Positions 29,327-39,039 of a stretch of 64,000 bases of DNA are shown in pieces. Source of the DNA: Leptospira inadai serovar Lyme str. 10 (lineage in GTDB: Bacteria > Spirochaetota > Leptospiria > Leptospirales > Leptospiraceae); assembly GCF_000243675.2 (NCBI RefSeq), contig NZ_AHMM02000025.1:744001-808000 (forward strand), in the 5' to 3' direction. Under the pieces are notes generated by a model, which did no database searches, was not told the origin of the DNA, and saw nothing but the letters and a program-made list of their open reading frames with translations. A program made the translations under genes and the position numbers. Numbering within the stretch: position 1 is the first letter of the stretch; each line of letters begins with the position of its first letter.

Positions 29327-29698
29327 GTCCCAAAGCTTGCTTGTACGTAAATCCGTAAATATATAATATAGAGAGCATGGGATCGAAATTAGACATCTAG
29401 ATATACCTGAACTCCAATGGTTCAAACTAAAAGAGTTACTCCCTAAAGATACAAGAATCATTACTAACGGCGGACGGCCTCGCTTGGATGATAGAACGGT
29501 GCTTGCTGCGATATTCTATCGAGTTAAAACAGGAGTTCCTTGCAGGCATATCCCTCCGATGTTCGGCAGCAAATCGACTCTTCATCGGAGATTTTAGGAA
29601 TGGGGAAAAGCGGCAATTTTTGATAAAATTCATAAAGAAGCTTTAAAGCTCTATGAATATTCTATCTTATGAGAATGGCTTAAAAGTAGTTTTGGGAC
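29327..29698 (+). mobile_element. IS5-like insertion element, internally deleted relic
   Basis: About 370 bases bounded by short imperfect inverted repeats: TGTCCCAAAGCT on the left and, on the right, AGTTTTGGGACA (reverse complement TGTCCCAAAACT). Between them is part of an IS5-family transposase. The element is much shorter than a complete IS of this family, so a large internal deletion has occurred. Confidence 0.65.
29397..29670 (+). pseudogene. Truncated IS5-family transposase
   Basis: The frame reads LDIPELQWFKLKELLPKDTR, then RPRLDDRTVLAAIFYRVKTG and FGSKSTLHRRF before an in-frame TAG, continuing EWGKAAIFDKIHKEALKLYE to a TGA. This is the N-terminal helix-turn-helix part of an IS5/IS1182-type transposase. 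The catalytic DDE domain is missing and no start codon is evident, so it cannot act alone. Confidence 0.7.
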
Positions 29699-29699
29699 A

Positions 29700-30089
29700 A
29701 ACTCTAAGTAAATTCCATTCCGAACTCAGAATACCGTAGGAATTTCCACACTGATTTCGGAACGAAAAAGGGTTGCCCTTCGCGGTTTTTGCGACATACG
29801 GCGACTCCAACGCCTATCTCCGGGTTTACGCACAATATAAACTTTTAGGTAATGGAATGCACTATAGGAGGCGCCCACTACCGAGCTTTCAAGGCAGCCG
29901 TTCTGGAATTGAAACAAACCCGCGCCCGATGACGGGAAATTAGGGGATTTATCTTCTAAATCGAGCCATTTCCCTTAAGAGATTATCTAAAATCCTCCAT
30001 CCGCTTTAAATCGAACCGTACTGCAATGGAAGCCTATTAATATTTATCAAGACTGTGAAATAACCTAGCCATGCTTTAGGAGAACCTTT
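29700..30089. other. Non-coding gap between IS relics
   Basis: About 390 bases with no supportable gene on either strand. It separates the IS5-like and IS3-like relics and probably represents decayed accessory DNA. Confidence 0.4.
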
Positions 30090-30320
30090 TTAAGCAGTTC
30101 GTTCTTCAAATTCTATCTGACTCACGTATCCTAAAAGAAGTGGGGCCATTGTATATTATAAAATACTTCTATAGTATCGAAGAATGTAGACGTAGCTTCT
30201 TCGATGCGATGAAACTATTATATTCCGTTTTACTTTTAAGTGAGGGAACTACGTACCAAGAAAGACCCTGGCACAACGTTGTTCCAACAGTTTCTTTTTC
30301 CGCTCATCTTTATCTTTCTC
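30090..30320 (-). pseudogene. IS3-family transposase OrfB remnant (C-terminal end)
   Basis: Read on the minus strand, the pieces MSGKRNCWNNVVPGSFL, YILRYYRS and LLGYVSQIEFEERTA* match the conserved C-terminal pattern of IS3-family transposases (MSRKGNCWDNAVMESF, the YN-RRLHS region and LGYLSPVEFE). The pieces lie in different frames with stops between them (for example after SFLGT), so the gene is dead. The rest of the element has been lost. Confidence 0.72.
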
Positions 30321-30815
30321 GTTTTTTCAGCGAAAAACGCGTCTGCTTTTGCGGAACTTGGTTATGAAAAAGTGAAAGGGATCCATTTTTGCATTTCGAA
30401 TTACCCTGTCTGTTAAGCGGTGTCTTCCTTCTCGATTTAGTGTGCGAAAAATTTAAGACGTTCCCGTTTTTAGAACGTACATTCAATAATAACTTATTTT
30501 TATTTTCCTTTTTGACTTTGTCGACTTGACTACTTCTCTAAGTAGCAGTAGAATTCGGTCCGCTTATTGAAACGGAACCCGAGGGAAGTTAGAAAAGAGA
30601 TGGGTTAAGTGTCTATCAAAGCGGGTTTTCAAGACGAACTATGGCGGTTGATTCCTGACTGTGTTTGGTCGGGGGGAATTCCCCTCCCGGCCCACCTTTT
30701 TGAAGTATATCGTTAGCAGCCCGGAAAGAGAAGACGGAGAATCGAGGGCGGGAATCTACCAATCATTCTGAACGAGATATTACAGGACGGAGGTCGGTCG
30801 GATACATCGGGAATT
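30321..30815. other. Non-coding gap
   Basis: No gene is supportable. It contains GTGCGAAAAATTTAAGACGTT (around 30440), which nearly repeats a segment at about 28535-28557, and a stem-like GGGGGGAATTCCCCTCCC at 30671-30690. The last 50 bases resemble the left flank of repeat copy D (ACCRATCATTCTG). Confidence 0.4.
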
Positions 30816-30982
30816 CAGAGGACGGAAGACAGAAGACTGAGGACAGAACATTGATAAATGGAGTTTCCATGCTATAGAGAAAGATTCTTGCGTTACAGTA
30901 GATCTCTGCTCTACCCCTGCTGTCTTTCGAACGTCTAGCAGCTTCTGTCTAGCGTGAGCAAAGCGAACGCATCTGTCCTCTG
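30816..30982 (+). repeat. MITE-like dispersed repeat, copy B
   Basis: A 167-base repeat bounded by CAGAGGAC and GTCCTCTG. Inside are AGAAGACTGAGGACAGAACA, GAGTTTCCATG, AGAAAGATTCTTGCGTTACA, GTAGATCT and TTCGAACGTCTAGCAGCTTC. Six related copies occur in this window in both orientations. No open frame is shared among copies. Confidence 0.88.
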
Positions 30983-31126
30983 CTAGCGGCAACGATGTGT
31001 AGGGTGCGAAGCAGTCGCAGCGCTTGCGGATAACGGTTTATGTTAAAAGAAAAGAGGCGCTGAGACCGGAGCGAACGCGAAGCCCGGAGCAGCGTGGCCC
31101 GAACGAAGTGAAGGGAGCCGCCCGTA

Positions 31127-31231
31127 CAGAGGACGGAAGACAGAAGACTGAGGACAGAACATTGGTGAGCGGAATTTCCACGTTACAGAGAAAAATTCTT
31201 GCGTTACAGTAGATCTGACCTCTGTCCTCTG
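31127..31231 (+). repeat. MITE-like dispersed repeat, copy C (short form)
   Basis: A 105-base version lacking the right arm with the AGCAGCTTC segment. It begins CAGAGGACGGAAGACAGAAG and ends GACCTCTGTCCTCTG, so both terminal inverted repeats are kept, with the core AAATTCTTGCGTTACAGTAG inside. Confidence 0.88.
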
Positions 31232-31370
31232 TTATAGGTCGAATTTTCTTCATCCCCCGATTCGTAACGTTTCAGAATAAATATTTCTCCTAAAATAAAT
31301 TTCCGAATCGCAAAATCCTGCGATGAGTTGATCCTGGGTCGATAGATTTTCCCCGGAGGACTCAATCTTA

Positions 31371-31805
31371 ATGAAAAATATGTATATCTATTTGCTGAGA
31401 GTGACTCTTAGCCTGACGTTATCCCTAACGATTTTATTCGCGTTCGGCTCGGTGCGAGCCGAGTCTCAATGTCATGGTCTATCAAAAGGGCAGTGTGAGG
31501 CCGATTCCGATTGTACATGGGTTTCGGGATACCAGAAGCAAAGCGGTACGAATGTGGATGCTTACTGCAGGGCAAAGCCGGGTAAGGCGGGAGAAGGAAC
31601 CCATTCGGATCATCATTCGAAAAAGAAAAAGGATGAGGCCGGCGATACCGTAAAGAAATCGGAATCTAAAAAATCGCACGAGAAGGAAGACAACGAAGAA
31701 GAAAAAGATTCCAAAAAAGTTAAGAAATCCAAGAAAGATAAAGATGAAGACGATGATAAGGATTCAAAGAAGTCTAAGAAATCCAAGAAAAAGAAAGGGG
31801 AGTAA
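31371..31805 (+). CDS. Secreted Cys-motif protein with Lys/Asp/Glu/Ser-rich tail
   Basis: 144 residues: a signal peptide (LLRVTLSLTLSLTILFAFGS, cleavage near VRAES), a compact motif CHGLSKGQCEADSDCTWVSG followed by AYCRAKPGKAG (four cysteines, about 34-66), and a 70-residue highly charged tail of Lys, Asp, Glu and Ser. The Cys motif is seen in small proteins of other bacteria and their phages, without known function. A GGAGGA lies upstream of the ATG. Confidence 0.7.
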   Translation: MKNMYIYLLRVTLSLTLSLTILFAFGSVRAESQCHGLSKGQCEADSDCTWVSGYQKQSGTNVDAYCRAKPGKAGEGTHSDHHSKKKKDEAGDTVKKSESKKSHEKEDNEEEKDSKKVKKSKKDKDEDDDKDSKKSKKSKKKKGE

Positions 31806-31841
31806 TATATCTCTTCTCCTTTAAAAAATGATATGGATACG

Positions 31842-31872
31842 AAAAAGCCGGAAGAATTCTTCCGGCTTTTAT
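31842..31872. terminator. Bidirectional intrinsic terminator
   Basis: A perfect palindrome, AAAAGCCGGAAGA and its complement with GAATTC at the centre, followed by T-runs on both strands. It separates the rightward secreted-protein gene from the leftward glycine cleavage operon. Confidence 0.9.
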
Positions 31873-31899
31873 TTTTCATGAGCAGATAAAAGAGATTTG

Positions 31900-34791
31900 C
31901 TAATCTTGCAAATAATCTTCGATCGGAAGACAAGAGCAAACTAAATTGCGATCTCCGTAAACGTTATCGATCCTTCCGACATAAGGCCAAAACTTATGTT
32001 CTTTCGTCCAGTTGGTTGGGTAAGCCGCTTTTTCGCGAGTGTAAGCGTGTCTCCAAGAATCGGACGTTACCATTGCCGCAGTATGTGGAGCGTTTTTGAG
32101 AGGATTATCTTTCGGGTCCGCTTTACCGTCTTCGATTTCTTTTATTTCGTCGTGAATTAAGATCATTGCTTCGCAGAACCGATCCAATTCTTCCTGAGAT
32201 TCGGATTCCGTAGGTTCGATCATCAACGTACCAGGAACCGGAAAAGACATCGTAGGAGCGTGGAATCCATAGTCCATTAATCGTTTGGCAACGTCTTCGA
32301 CTTCGATTCCCGATGTCTTCTTAAACGGGCGAACGTCCAGAATACATTCGTGCGCGACGAAGCCATGTTTTCCCTTGTACAATACGGGGTAATAATTTTC
32401 CAAACGCTTTGCTACGTAATTAGCATTTAAAATTGCGGCCTTCGTCGCATATTCTAAACCCCGGTTCCCCAATAAAGCGATATAGACCCAGGAAATAAGT
32501 ACGATACTCGCGCTTCCCCAGGGAGCGGCAGACACGGCGCCGTGCATATTTCCTGTTCCGTTATCGACCAATGGATGTCCTGGTAAGAAAGGAATTAAGT
32601 GTTTAGCCACGCCGATAGGGCCGACACCCGGTCCTCCACCGCCGTGCGGAATACAAAAGGTTTTGTGTAGATTTAAGTGGCAAACATCGGCTCCGATATC
32701 CGCCGGTCTCGTAATTCCGACCTGGGCGTTCATATTCGCGCCGTCCATATAGACTTGGCCGCCGTGTTCATGAACGATCGAACAGATTTCCTTAATGGAT
32801 TCCTCATACACGCCGTGAGTGGAAGGATAGGTGATCATTAAGGCGGCTAAATCATTCGAATGTTGCAGAGCTTTTTCCTTTAAATCGGCCACATCCACGT
32901 TTCCTTCGGCATCACAAGCTACGACGACGACTTTAAATCCGGCCATTGCCGCTGAGGCCGGATTTGTGCCGTGAGCGGAAATCGGAATTAAGCAAATATT
33001 CCTATCCTCATCTCCCTTGGATAAATGGTAATTTCGAATGGCCAAAAGGCCGGCATATTCTCCCTGCGAGCCCGCATTCGGTTGCAAAGAAATCCCGGAA
33101 AATCCGGTGATTTGAGAAAGCATCGTCTCGAGCTGACGGAAGATCGTTTTATATCCCTCCGTTTGTTCCGCGGGAGCAAACGGATGCAAGGAAGAAAACT
33201 CGGGCCAAGTAATCGGAAGCATCTCGACCGTAGCATTCAATTTCATGGTGCAGGATCCGAGCGGAATCATCGAAGTCGTCAGAGATAGATCCCTTGATTC
33301 TAACTTACGAATATAACGCAGCATTTTAGTTTCCGTATGATAAGAATGAAAAACAGGATGCGTTAAATACTCGGAAGTTCTTTTGAATTCGTTTGGAATG
33401 GAATCTTCGGCTAAAGAAAGATCGATAGAAGATCCTCCGAAGATGGAGAACAAATCTTCTAGATCCTTGATTTCCACCGTTTCATCCAGAGCGATCGCGA
33501 TTTTACCGTTTTGAAAATCTCGAAGATTAATTCCTTTGTCTCGAGCGCTTTTTAGAATTGCGGCGGCTTTCGATCCAAGATTTAGCGTAATCGTATCAAA
33601 ATAGGATTTATTTTCTATCTCGATACCCAATCGAATCAAATTCTTGGCCAATGTTTCCGTTAATTTATGAATCCTTAATGCAATCTCCTTGAGACCGGTC
33701 GGTCCGTGATAAATCGCATACATCGACGACAAAACCGCTAACAGAACTTGGGCCGTGCATATATTCGATGTGGCTTTATCCCGACGAATATGTTGTTCCC
33801 TCGTTTGTAGAGATAAGCGTAAGCCGGGTTTTCCTTGGCTATCCTTCGATACGCCTATCAAACGGCCGGGCATATTTCGTTTAAATTCGTCTTTGGTCGC
33901 AAAATATCCGGCATGAGGGCCGCCGAACCCGAACGGTAGACCGAACCTTTGGTTAGTTCCTACTGCGACGTCCGCACCGAATTCGCCCGGTGGTTTAAGA
34001 ACGGTAAGCGAAATCAGATCCGCAGCGCAGATTGTAAGAGCTCCTACGGTATGAGCTAACTGAAAAAATCGCTCGTAATTATGAATACTTCCGTCCGTTC
34101 CCGGATACTGAACTACGACCGCGAAATAGTCTTCGTTAAGTTCCGCGCTAGAATGGTCGCCGACATTTACTTCGATTCCGAGAGGGAGAGCACGAGTGCG
34201 AATGACATCTATCGTTTGCGGATGGCATAGTTCGGAAACGAAAAGAAGTTTTGCAGTTTCATTCTTCTTGACTGCGAACGCTAGAAAAACCGCTTCCGCA
34301 GCAGCAGTCGCTTCGTCTAACAACGACGCGTTTGCAATTTCTAAACCGGTCAGATCCATGATCATCGTTTGGAAGTTTAGCAGAGCCTCCAAACGTCCTT
34401 GGGAAATTTCCGCTTGATAAGGAGTGTAAGCGGTATACCAACCCGGATTTTCCAGAATATTTCTTTGAATTACGTACGGAAGAACGCTTCCCTGGTATCC
34501 GGCTCCGATATAAGAACGAAATATCTTATTCTTGGAGGCGATTCCCTTTAGATCCTCCAGGATCTTTCTTTCGGTGGAGGGTTCCGGTAAATTCAAACTC
34601 TGTAATAAACGGATCCCTTCCGGAATAGATTTGGCAACCAATTCATCCAGGCTCGGTAAACCTAGTAAGGAGAGCATATTCTTAGTCTGCTCCGGATCGG
34701 GTCCGACATGCCGTCGAAGGAAGGTATCCAAAGGCGATAATTGGCCTTCTAATTTTGTATTCCCGGTCGGGTTCCAGGTAGCTGCGTTCAT
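31900..34791 (-). CDS. gcvP: Glycine dehydrogenase (decarboxylating), P protein
   Basis: 963 residues, full length for the fused P protein of the glycine cleavage system. The N-terminal half ([33 protein letters not shown]) and C-terminal half ([20 protein letters not shown]) are both present. The PLP lysine is in [20 protein letters not shown] near residue 708. It decarboxylates glycine and passes the aminomethyl group to lipoyl-GcvH. Last gene of the leftward gcvT-gcvH-gcvP operon, 8 bases after gcvH. Confidence 0.98.
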   Translation of the reverse strand: MNAATWNPTGNTKLEGQLSPLDTFLRRHVGPDPEQTKNMLSLLGLPSLDELVAKSIPEGIRLLQSLNLPEPSTERKILEDLKGIASKNKIFRSYIGAGYQGSVLPYVIQRNILENPGWYTAYTPYQAEISQGRLEALLNFQTMIMDLTGLEIANASLLDEATAAAEAVFLAFAVKKNETAKLLFVSELCHPQTIDVIRTRALPLGIEVNVGDHSSAELNEDYFAVVVQYPGTDGSIHNYERFFQLAHTVGALTICAADLISLTVLKPPGEFGADVAVGTNQRFGLPFGFGGPHAGYFATKDEFKRNMPGRLIGVSKDSQGKPGLRLSLQTREQHIRRDKATSNICTAQVLLAVLSSMYAIYHGPTGLKEIALRIHKLTETLAKNLIRLGIEIENKSYFDTITLNLGSKAAAILKSARDKGINLRDFQNGKIAIALDETVEIKDLEDLFSIFGGSSIDLSLAEDSIPNEFKRTSEYLTHPVFHSYHTETKMLRYIRKLESRDLSLTTSMIPLGSCTMKLNATVEMLPITWPEFSSLHPFAPAEQTEGYKTIFRQLETMLSQITGFSGISLQPNAGSQGEYAGLLAIRNYHLSKGDEDRNICLIPISAHGTNPASAAMAGFKVVVVACDAEGNVDVADLKEKALQHSNDLAALMITYPSTHGVYEESIKEICSIVHEHGGQVYMDGANMNAQVGITRPADIGADVCHLNLHKTFCIPHGGGGPGVGPIGVAKHLIPFLPGHPLVDNGTGNMHGAVSAAPWGSASIVLISWVYIALLGNRGLEYATKAAILNANYVAKRLENYYPVLYKGKHGFVAHECILDVRPFKKTSGIEVEDVAKRLMDYGFHAPTMSFPVPGTLMIEPTESESQEELDRFCEAMILIHDEIKEIEDGKADPKDNPLKNAPHTAAMVTSDSWRHAYTREKAAYPTNWTKEHKFWPYVGRIDNVYGDRNLVCSCLPIEDYLQD

Positions 34792-34799
34792 TTTATTAC

Positions 34800-35192
34800 C
34801 TAATCCAGTTTGCTGACGAATTCTCTATAAGCTTCGGAATCTAAAAGTTTTTCCACTTCGCCGATACTAACCCCTTTTACGCGAATCATCCATGCGCCGA
34901 ACGGATCGGAGTTTACCGTCGCAGGATTGCTTCCGAGCGCCGAATTTATCTCGCTGACTTCTCCCGTGATCGGAGAATAAAGATCTTCCGCAGCTTTAAC
35001 CGATTCGATCGTGCCGAAACTATCGAATTGTTTAATGGATTTGCCGATTTTCGGCAGATCTACGTAAACGATATCTCCTAACGCTGCTTGGGCATAGTCA
35101 GTAATTCCGATCAGAGCCGTTTCGCCTTCTATCTTGACCCATTCGTGCTTTTCCGTAAATCGGTATCCTGATGGTGGGTTAGTCACTGCCAT
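34800..35192 (-). CDS. gcvH: Glycine cleavage system H protein
   Basis: 130 residues of the lipoyl carrier protein. The lipoylated lysine is K66 in [20 protein letters not shown]. It shuttles the aminomethyl intermediate between GcvP, GcvT and lipoamide dehydrogenase (not in the window). It lies 15 bases downstream of gcvT. Confidence 0.97.
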   Translation of the reverse strand: MAVTNPPSGYRFTEKHEWVKIEGETALIGITDYAQAALGDIVYVDLPKIGKSIKQFDSFGTIESVKAAEDLYSPITGEVSEINSALGSNPATVNSDPFGAWMIRVKGVSIGEVEKLLDSEAYREFVSKLD

Positions 35193-35207
35193 TTAACTTT
35201 CCTTTAA

Positions 35208-36323
35208 TTAATTTTTTCTTATGCTTCCCGGGACGAAAGGTTGCGTGTAAACGATTGCCTCTTTTGCCTGGCCGCGAATTTCAATGCGGATTTTTTGGCC
35301 GTGTTTAATCTTATTCGAATCGATCCAGGCGAGTCCCAGTCCTTTTTTTAAGGATGGGGAAAAAGTTCCCGAAGTCGTGATTCCGATTTCGGTCCCGTTT
35401 TCATCCAGGACTTTCATATTTTCCCTAGGAACTCCCGCTTCCTGCAATTCGAAAGCGGTGACTTTCCGATCGGTGCCGTTCTTCTTTTCGCCGGTGATGC
35501 GATCGTACTGGGGAAATTTTACTTCCTTTTCCTTGACGATCCAGCCGATTCCGGATTGAACCGGCGTCCGAGTTTCGTTTAATTCATGGCCATACAATGG
35601 GTATTTAGCTTCGATGCGAAGGGTATCCCTGGCTCCCAAGCCCGCTGGAAGCAATCCTTGCGGTTTGCCGTATTCGATTAAATCTTTCCAAAGGCGGATA
35701 CCGGTCGGGATAGAGCTATAGATTTCGAATCCATCCTCACCGGTGTAACCTGTACGGGAAAGAATCAGTTCTTCTCCTTGAAACGGAAATAAAATAAATT
35801 TATAATACCCGATGCCGGACAGGTCGGCGTTTAAGTAGGAAGAAAGAATCGAATCCGCTTTCGGGCCTTGGATTGCGATTTGATGCCATCTTGCGCTTTG
35901 ATTATCGATCGTAATTCCGGATTTGGGAAGTTTTGAAAGCATAAACTCATAGACCGCATCGACATTCGACGCGTTGGCACATATCATATATTTATGATCG
36001 TTGAACTTATAAAGAGTTATATCGTCCACTAATCCGCCTTGTTCGTTTACGATCGCATTGTACTGGACATGGCCGTCTTGCATCTGAGCGACGGCATTAC
36101 AGGTAAGCGATTCCAAATACCGAAGGATTTCGGAGGGAGCTCCCTCGATAAAGATTTCCCCCATATGCGAAACGTCAAAAAGGCCGGCAGCTTCTCGAGT
36201 GGCAATGTGCTCCGCGATAATTCCCGAATATTGGACAGGCATATCCCAGCCTCCGAAGGGAATCATTTTTGCGCCTAGGGCTCGGTGCTCTTCATGCAAG
36301 GGGGTTTTTTTCCATTGGGACAT
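35208..36323 (-). CDS. gcvT: Aminomethyltransferase (T protein)
   Basis: 371 residues, the tetrahydrofolate-dependent T protein. [28 protein letters not shown], a [14 protein letters not shown] motif and the C-terminal [14 protein letters not shown] are diagnostic. It is the first gene of gcvT-gcvH-gcvP. I looked for a glycine riboswitch in the 5' region and saw none. Confidence 0.97.
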   Translation of the reverse strand: MSQWKKTPLHEEHRALGAKMIPFGGWDMPVQYSGIIAEHIATREAAGLFDVSHMGEIFIEGAPSEILRYLESLTCNAVAQMQDGHVQYNAIVNEQGGLVDDITLYKFNDHKYMICANASNVDAVYEFMLSKLPKSGITIDNQSARWHQIAIQGPKADSILSSYLNADLSGIGYYKFILFPFQGEELILSRTGYTGEDGFEIYSSIPTGIRLWKDLIEYGKPQGLLPAGLGARDTLRIEAKYPLYGHELNETRTPVQSGIGWIVKEKEVKFPQYDRITGEKKNGTDRKVTAFELQEAGVPRENMKVLDENGTEIGITTSGTFSPSLKKGLGLAWIDSNKIKHGQKIRIEIRGQAKEAIVYTQPFVPGSIRKN

Positions 36324-36950
36324 AAGCGTATGAAACCATCATTTCACCCCGGTCTGTTCGGGAAAAACTAAATTTGGAGGATATTTTCTGTCTCATGGCA
36401 TAAGTTTTCGATTTTTAAATCGGACTTCTATTTGCGAATCGGCGCTGACGAAATTTGGGCGGATGGATTCGGGCGTAAGTAACGGAAATTCGAGAAGCGA
36501 GTATATTTATTTTTTTTAATATGATAGTGGATGCGTTATTCTACATCGATTCGCGAAAGGAAAAAACTTTCCGAGAGCCTAGGATCGAGGGCTCAATGGA
36601 GATCCTTTCGAAACTAGAAGAAGTATTTTTATTTTGAACTCCAGCCTTTCTGCAACGAGTTCTACTTTGACAAAATCACCCGAGCGAAGATTACAGGATT
36701 TTATTTTTTATGAAATATTCTCGGTTAATTCGCTCAAAAAATGGGCTATTGCGTTTTTTGCACTGTTAAACGATATAAAAAGAAGATAGATATGAAAAAT
36801 TTTTCTTGATGTCTTTAAAATGAATTAAATAGTCTGTAGTTTCTTTGAACCACATCGTCGCCGTATATACGCCGTATTTTTGGCTATCATGAGGCTATTG
36901 TGGGATATTTTATGTGCGACACCGCCTTTCTTTGAGAAAGGCGGCTGTAA
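36324..36950. other. Long intergenic region before the tail locus
   Basis: 627 bases with no gene I can support. It contains the gcvT leader at its left end, a perfect 10-bp hairpin at 36922-36944, and a heptamer array that runs into the following gene. It probably holds the promoter of the tail operon and may mark the left junction of the phage-derived segment. Confidence 0.4.
36922..36944. repeat. Perfect 10-bp hairpin
   Basis: CCGCCTTTCT and AGAAAGGCGG pair perfectly around a 3-base loop. No T-run follows on either strand, so it is not an obvious terminator. It lies immediately left of the tail operon. Confidence 0.75.
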
Positions 36951-36955
36951 ATGAT

Positions 36956-36988
36956 TCGGTGTTCGGTGTTCGGTGTTCAAGGTTCGGT
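36956..36988. repeat. Degenerate GTTCGGT heptamer array
   Basis: Tandem GGTGTTC/GTTCGGT units, about four and a half copies, one degenerate (GTTCAAG). The array lies at the extreme 5' end of the first tail ORF and makes its apparent N-terminus doubtful. Confidence 0.75.
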
Positions 36989-36992
36989 AATT

Positions 36993-37559
36993 TTGATTCC
37001 TTTAACGGTTTTACGTACGATTTTTAATAAGATTCAAGTAAGCACATCGGTAACGCTTGCCCAATTTGATCAAGCGGGACTTAAGTTTCCGTACGGAACG
37101 TATCGAGTCACGTCGAGTATCTATGAATCTAGCTATCAAAATGTCGAGACTCGCGCGGCAAAAGTCGGCGATCCTACTAAAGTAATTACCACAAAATTCG
37201 AACGTTACCGAGACACCATTTCTCTTAATTTTTTTTCCAATAGCAGCGTGGATATCGCCTGGCAGTCCGCGGGAAAAGTTATCAGCTGGTTTTCCGTTGA
37301 TGACAACCGCGATTTTTGCAGGACGCAGGGGATTGTTCCTAGACTGACGAATCCCGTCATACAAGACTTTAGTTTCATTCAGAGTCAAAATCAGGGTCAA
37401 CAAGGTCAGGGCCAGGGTGCGGTTTGGACATACCAAGTCGGGTTCGATCTTCGTTTCGATTATGTAAATCAATCCACAAGCGAAGTAGAAGGAATTTCTA
37501 AAATTCAAATTCAAGAACAATTCGGAAATCATAATCAAACAACAACGATAGGGGTATAG
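36993..37559 (+). CDS. Phage neck-terminator-like (gp12-type) tail protein
   Basis: About 188 residues. LTVLRTIFNKI, then FDQAGLKFPYGTYRVTSSIY, VDIAWQSAGKVISWF and a C-terminal RFDYVNQSTSEVEGISKIQI have the pattern of the neck/tail-terminator proteins found beside DUF3383 sheath genes. The frame is open from an ATG at 36951, but its first residues are encoded by the heptamer repeats; I prefer the TTG at 36993 or nearby. It is 3 bases upstream of the sheath gene. Confidence 0.65.
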   Translation: MIPLTVLRTIFNKIQVSTSVTLAQFDQAGLKFPYGTYRVTSSIYESSYQNVETRAAKVGDPTKVITTKFERYRDTISLNFFSNSSVDIAWQSAGKVISWFSVDDNRDFCRTQGIVPRLTNPVIQDFSFIQSQNQGQQGQGQGAVWTYQVGFDLRFDYVNQSTSEVEGISKIQIQEQFGNHNQTTTIGV

Positions 37560-37562
37560 AAA

Positions 37563-38591
37563 ATGGCATTTATCAATGATATCGTGATCGATATCACGAG
37601 AGGCACGCAAGGGTTAACTCAAAAATCTTTTCGGCCTCTGATTTTAAGAGCGGCCGATACGACCGCGACCACGTTAAAGAAAGTTATTATCTCGGAAATA
37701 ACCGATTTGACCGCTGCCGGTTTTACTTCGTCGGACGACGTTTATAAAATGGCGGCCGCGATGCTCGCACAATCCCCTAGTCCGGTCGATATCATGGTTG
37801 TAGTTTCGCACGATCCCATTGCGACTACCTTGGATGCTCTTCGTGATCTCGACGATAATTTCTACGCGATCTGTATAACGTCCAGAGCTAAGGCCGATTT
37901 AAATGCGGCGGGAACCTGGGCGAACGCGAATAAGAAATTCTTCTTCGGCTGTTCTTCGGATCTCACCGCTCTGAGTTCCAGAAATGTCGATCGTGAGTCG
38001 TATTTGATCCACGATAATCATCCCGAAGACTATCCTGAATGCGCTTGGGTCGGACAGAATATTCCCAAACAGCCGGGATCCACCACTTTTAAGTGGAAGA
38101 GATTGAACGGTCAGAACCCTTCGACCTTTTCAAAGACCGATCTAACCACGATTCGTACCAGCAAAGGACAGGCTCTTCAAGCACTGTCCGGGGCCATTTA
38201 CGTAAACGAAGGTGTCGCCACGTCCGGGGAGTTCATAGACGTTATCGTTGGCCAAGATTGGGTCGAGGATCAACTGCACACCGGGTTGCTTTCCCTGTTT
38301 TTGAACAACGATAAAGTTTCTTTGGACGATAGCGGAATTGCACAAGTGGAAGGTGTCGTACGAGACGTTCTAAAAAGAGCCGGAGACGCGGGAATTATCG
38401 CTAAAGCGGTATCTCCCGATGATCTAAAACTTTCCGACGACAAAGTTTATATGAACCAGGTCTTCGTTCCTACTCGGGCTCAGCTTTCGGTGAATGATAG
38501 AGCCAATCGGCTACTTTCCGGTATTAAGTTCGTTTATTATTTAGCGGGCGCGATTCATAAAGTCAACGTGAACGGGCTCATCACTGTTTAA
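37563..38591 (+). CDS. Contractile tail sheath protein (DUF3383-like)
   Basis: 342 residues. The N-terminal VIDITRGTQGLTQKSFRPL and C-terminal NDRANRLLSGIKFVYYLAGA with a final IHKVNVNGLITV fit the DUF3383 family, the tail sheath of a group of myoviruses. The sheath polymerises around the tube and contracts on firing. It is followed at once by the tube gene, the expected order. Confidence 0.85.
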   Translation: MAFINDIVIDITRGTQGLTQKSFRPLILRAADTTATTLKKVIISEITDLTAAGFTSSDDVYKMAAAMLAQSPSPVDIMVVVSHDPIATTLDALRDLDDNFYAICITSRAKADLNAAGTWANANKKFFFGCSSDLTALSSRNVDRESYLIHDNHPEDYPECAWVGQNIPKQPGSTTFKWKRLNGQNPSTFSKTDLTTIRTSKGQALQALSGAIYVNEGVATSGEFIDVIVGQDWVEDQLHTGLLSLFLNNDKVSLDDSGIAQVEGVVRDVLKRAGDAGIIAKAVSPDDLKLSDDKVYMNQVFVPTRAQLSVNDRANRLLSGIKFVYYLAGAIHKVNVNGLITV

Positions 38592-38602
38592 GGAGATAGA
38601 AT

Positions 38603-39025
38603 ATGGCAGATAAATTCTTAGGTACATATGATCCAAGCCAGGTAACGCTTTCGATTTCAGGAAGATTGGTTTCCGGATTTTTTGATGGAACTTTTATCTC
38701 GATAAAACGAGCCGATAGCGAAAATTATAAAACGCATGTGGGAGCGAAGGGCGAAGTTTCTAGGACGAAGAATAATAATACTTCCGGATCGATTACCTTT
38801 ACGTTAAAAGGGACTTCTCCGGACAACGCGTTCTTGGATTTAATCAAATACCAACCGGCTGCATTCCCGGTCCTTGTTAAAAACAACTCGGATGGAAAAT
38901 TCATGGCGGTTGCCAGCCAAGCTTGGATCAATACCGACCCGGACAAAGAGTTCGGTTTGGAAGAAACCGGCGTGGAATGGGTCCTAATGTGTGCGGATTT
39001 AAACAAGTCTCACCTACCTAGTTAA
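38603..39025 (+). CDS. Tail tube protein (DUF3277-like)
   Basis: 140 residues: YDPSQVTLSISGRLVSGFFD, FISIKRADSENYKTHVGAKG, VSRTKNNNTSGSITFTLKGT. This matches DUF3277 (KPP10-type) tail tube proteins, which assemble into the inner tube. It lies directly after the sheath gene and before the chaperone ORFs. An AAGGAGATAG precedes the ATG. Confidence 0.82.
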   Translation: MADKFLGTYDPSQVTLSISGRLVSGFFDGTFISIKRADSENYKTHVGAKGEVSRTKNNNTSGSITFTLKGTSPDNAFLDLIKYQPAAFPVLVKNNSDGKFMAVASQAWINTDPDKEFGLEETGVEWVLMCADLNKSHLPS

Positions 39026-39039
39026 TTTAAGGAAATAGA

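Noticed and set aside
30140..30367. A 75-codon rightward frame
   Set aside because: It is antisense to the decayed IS3-family transposase end, which explains the sequence better.
28349..31231. CRISPR array in the repeat-rich region
   Set aside because: The repeats are long, few, divergent and in both orientations, with no regular spacers and no cas genes nearby.
31024..31253. Small open frames on both strands between repeat copies B and C
   Set aside because: They are made largely of the dispersed repeat sequence and are not shared by other copies.
36324..36500. Glycine riboswitch upstream of gcvT
   Set aside because: The conserved glycine aptamer segments were looked for and not seen on the minus strand of this leader.
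37011..37610. A 199-codon leftward open frame in the first tail genes
   Set aside because: It is antisense to a well-supported tail gene, has no domain and no ribosome binding site, and appears to be a shadow of its codon pattern.
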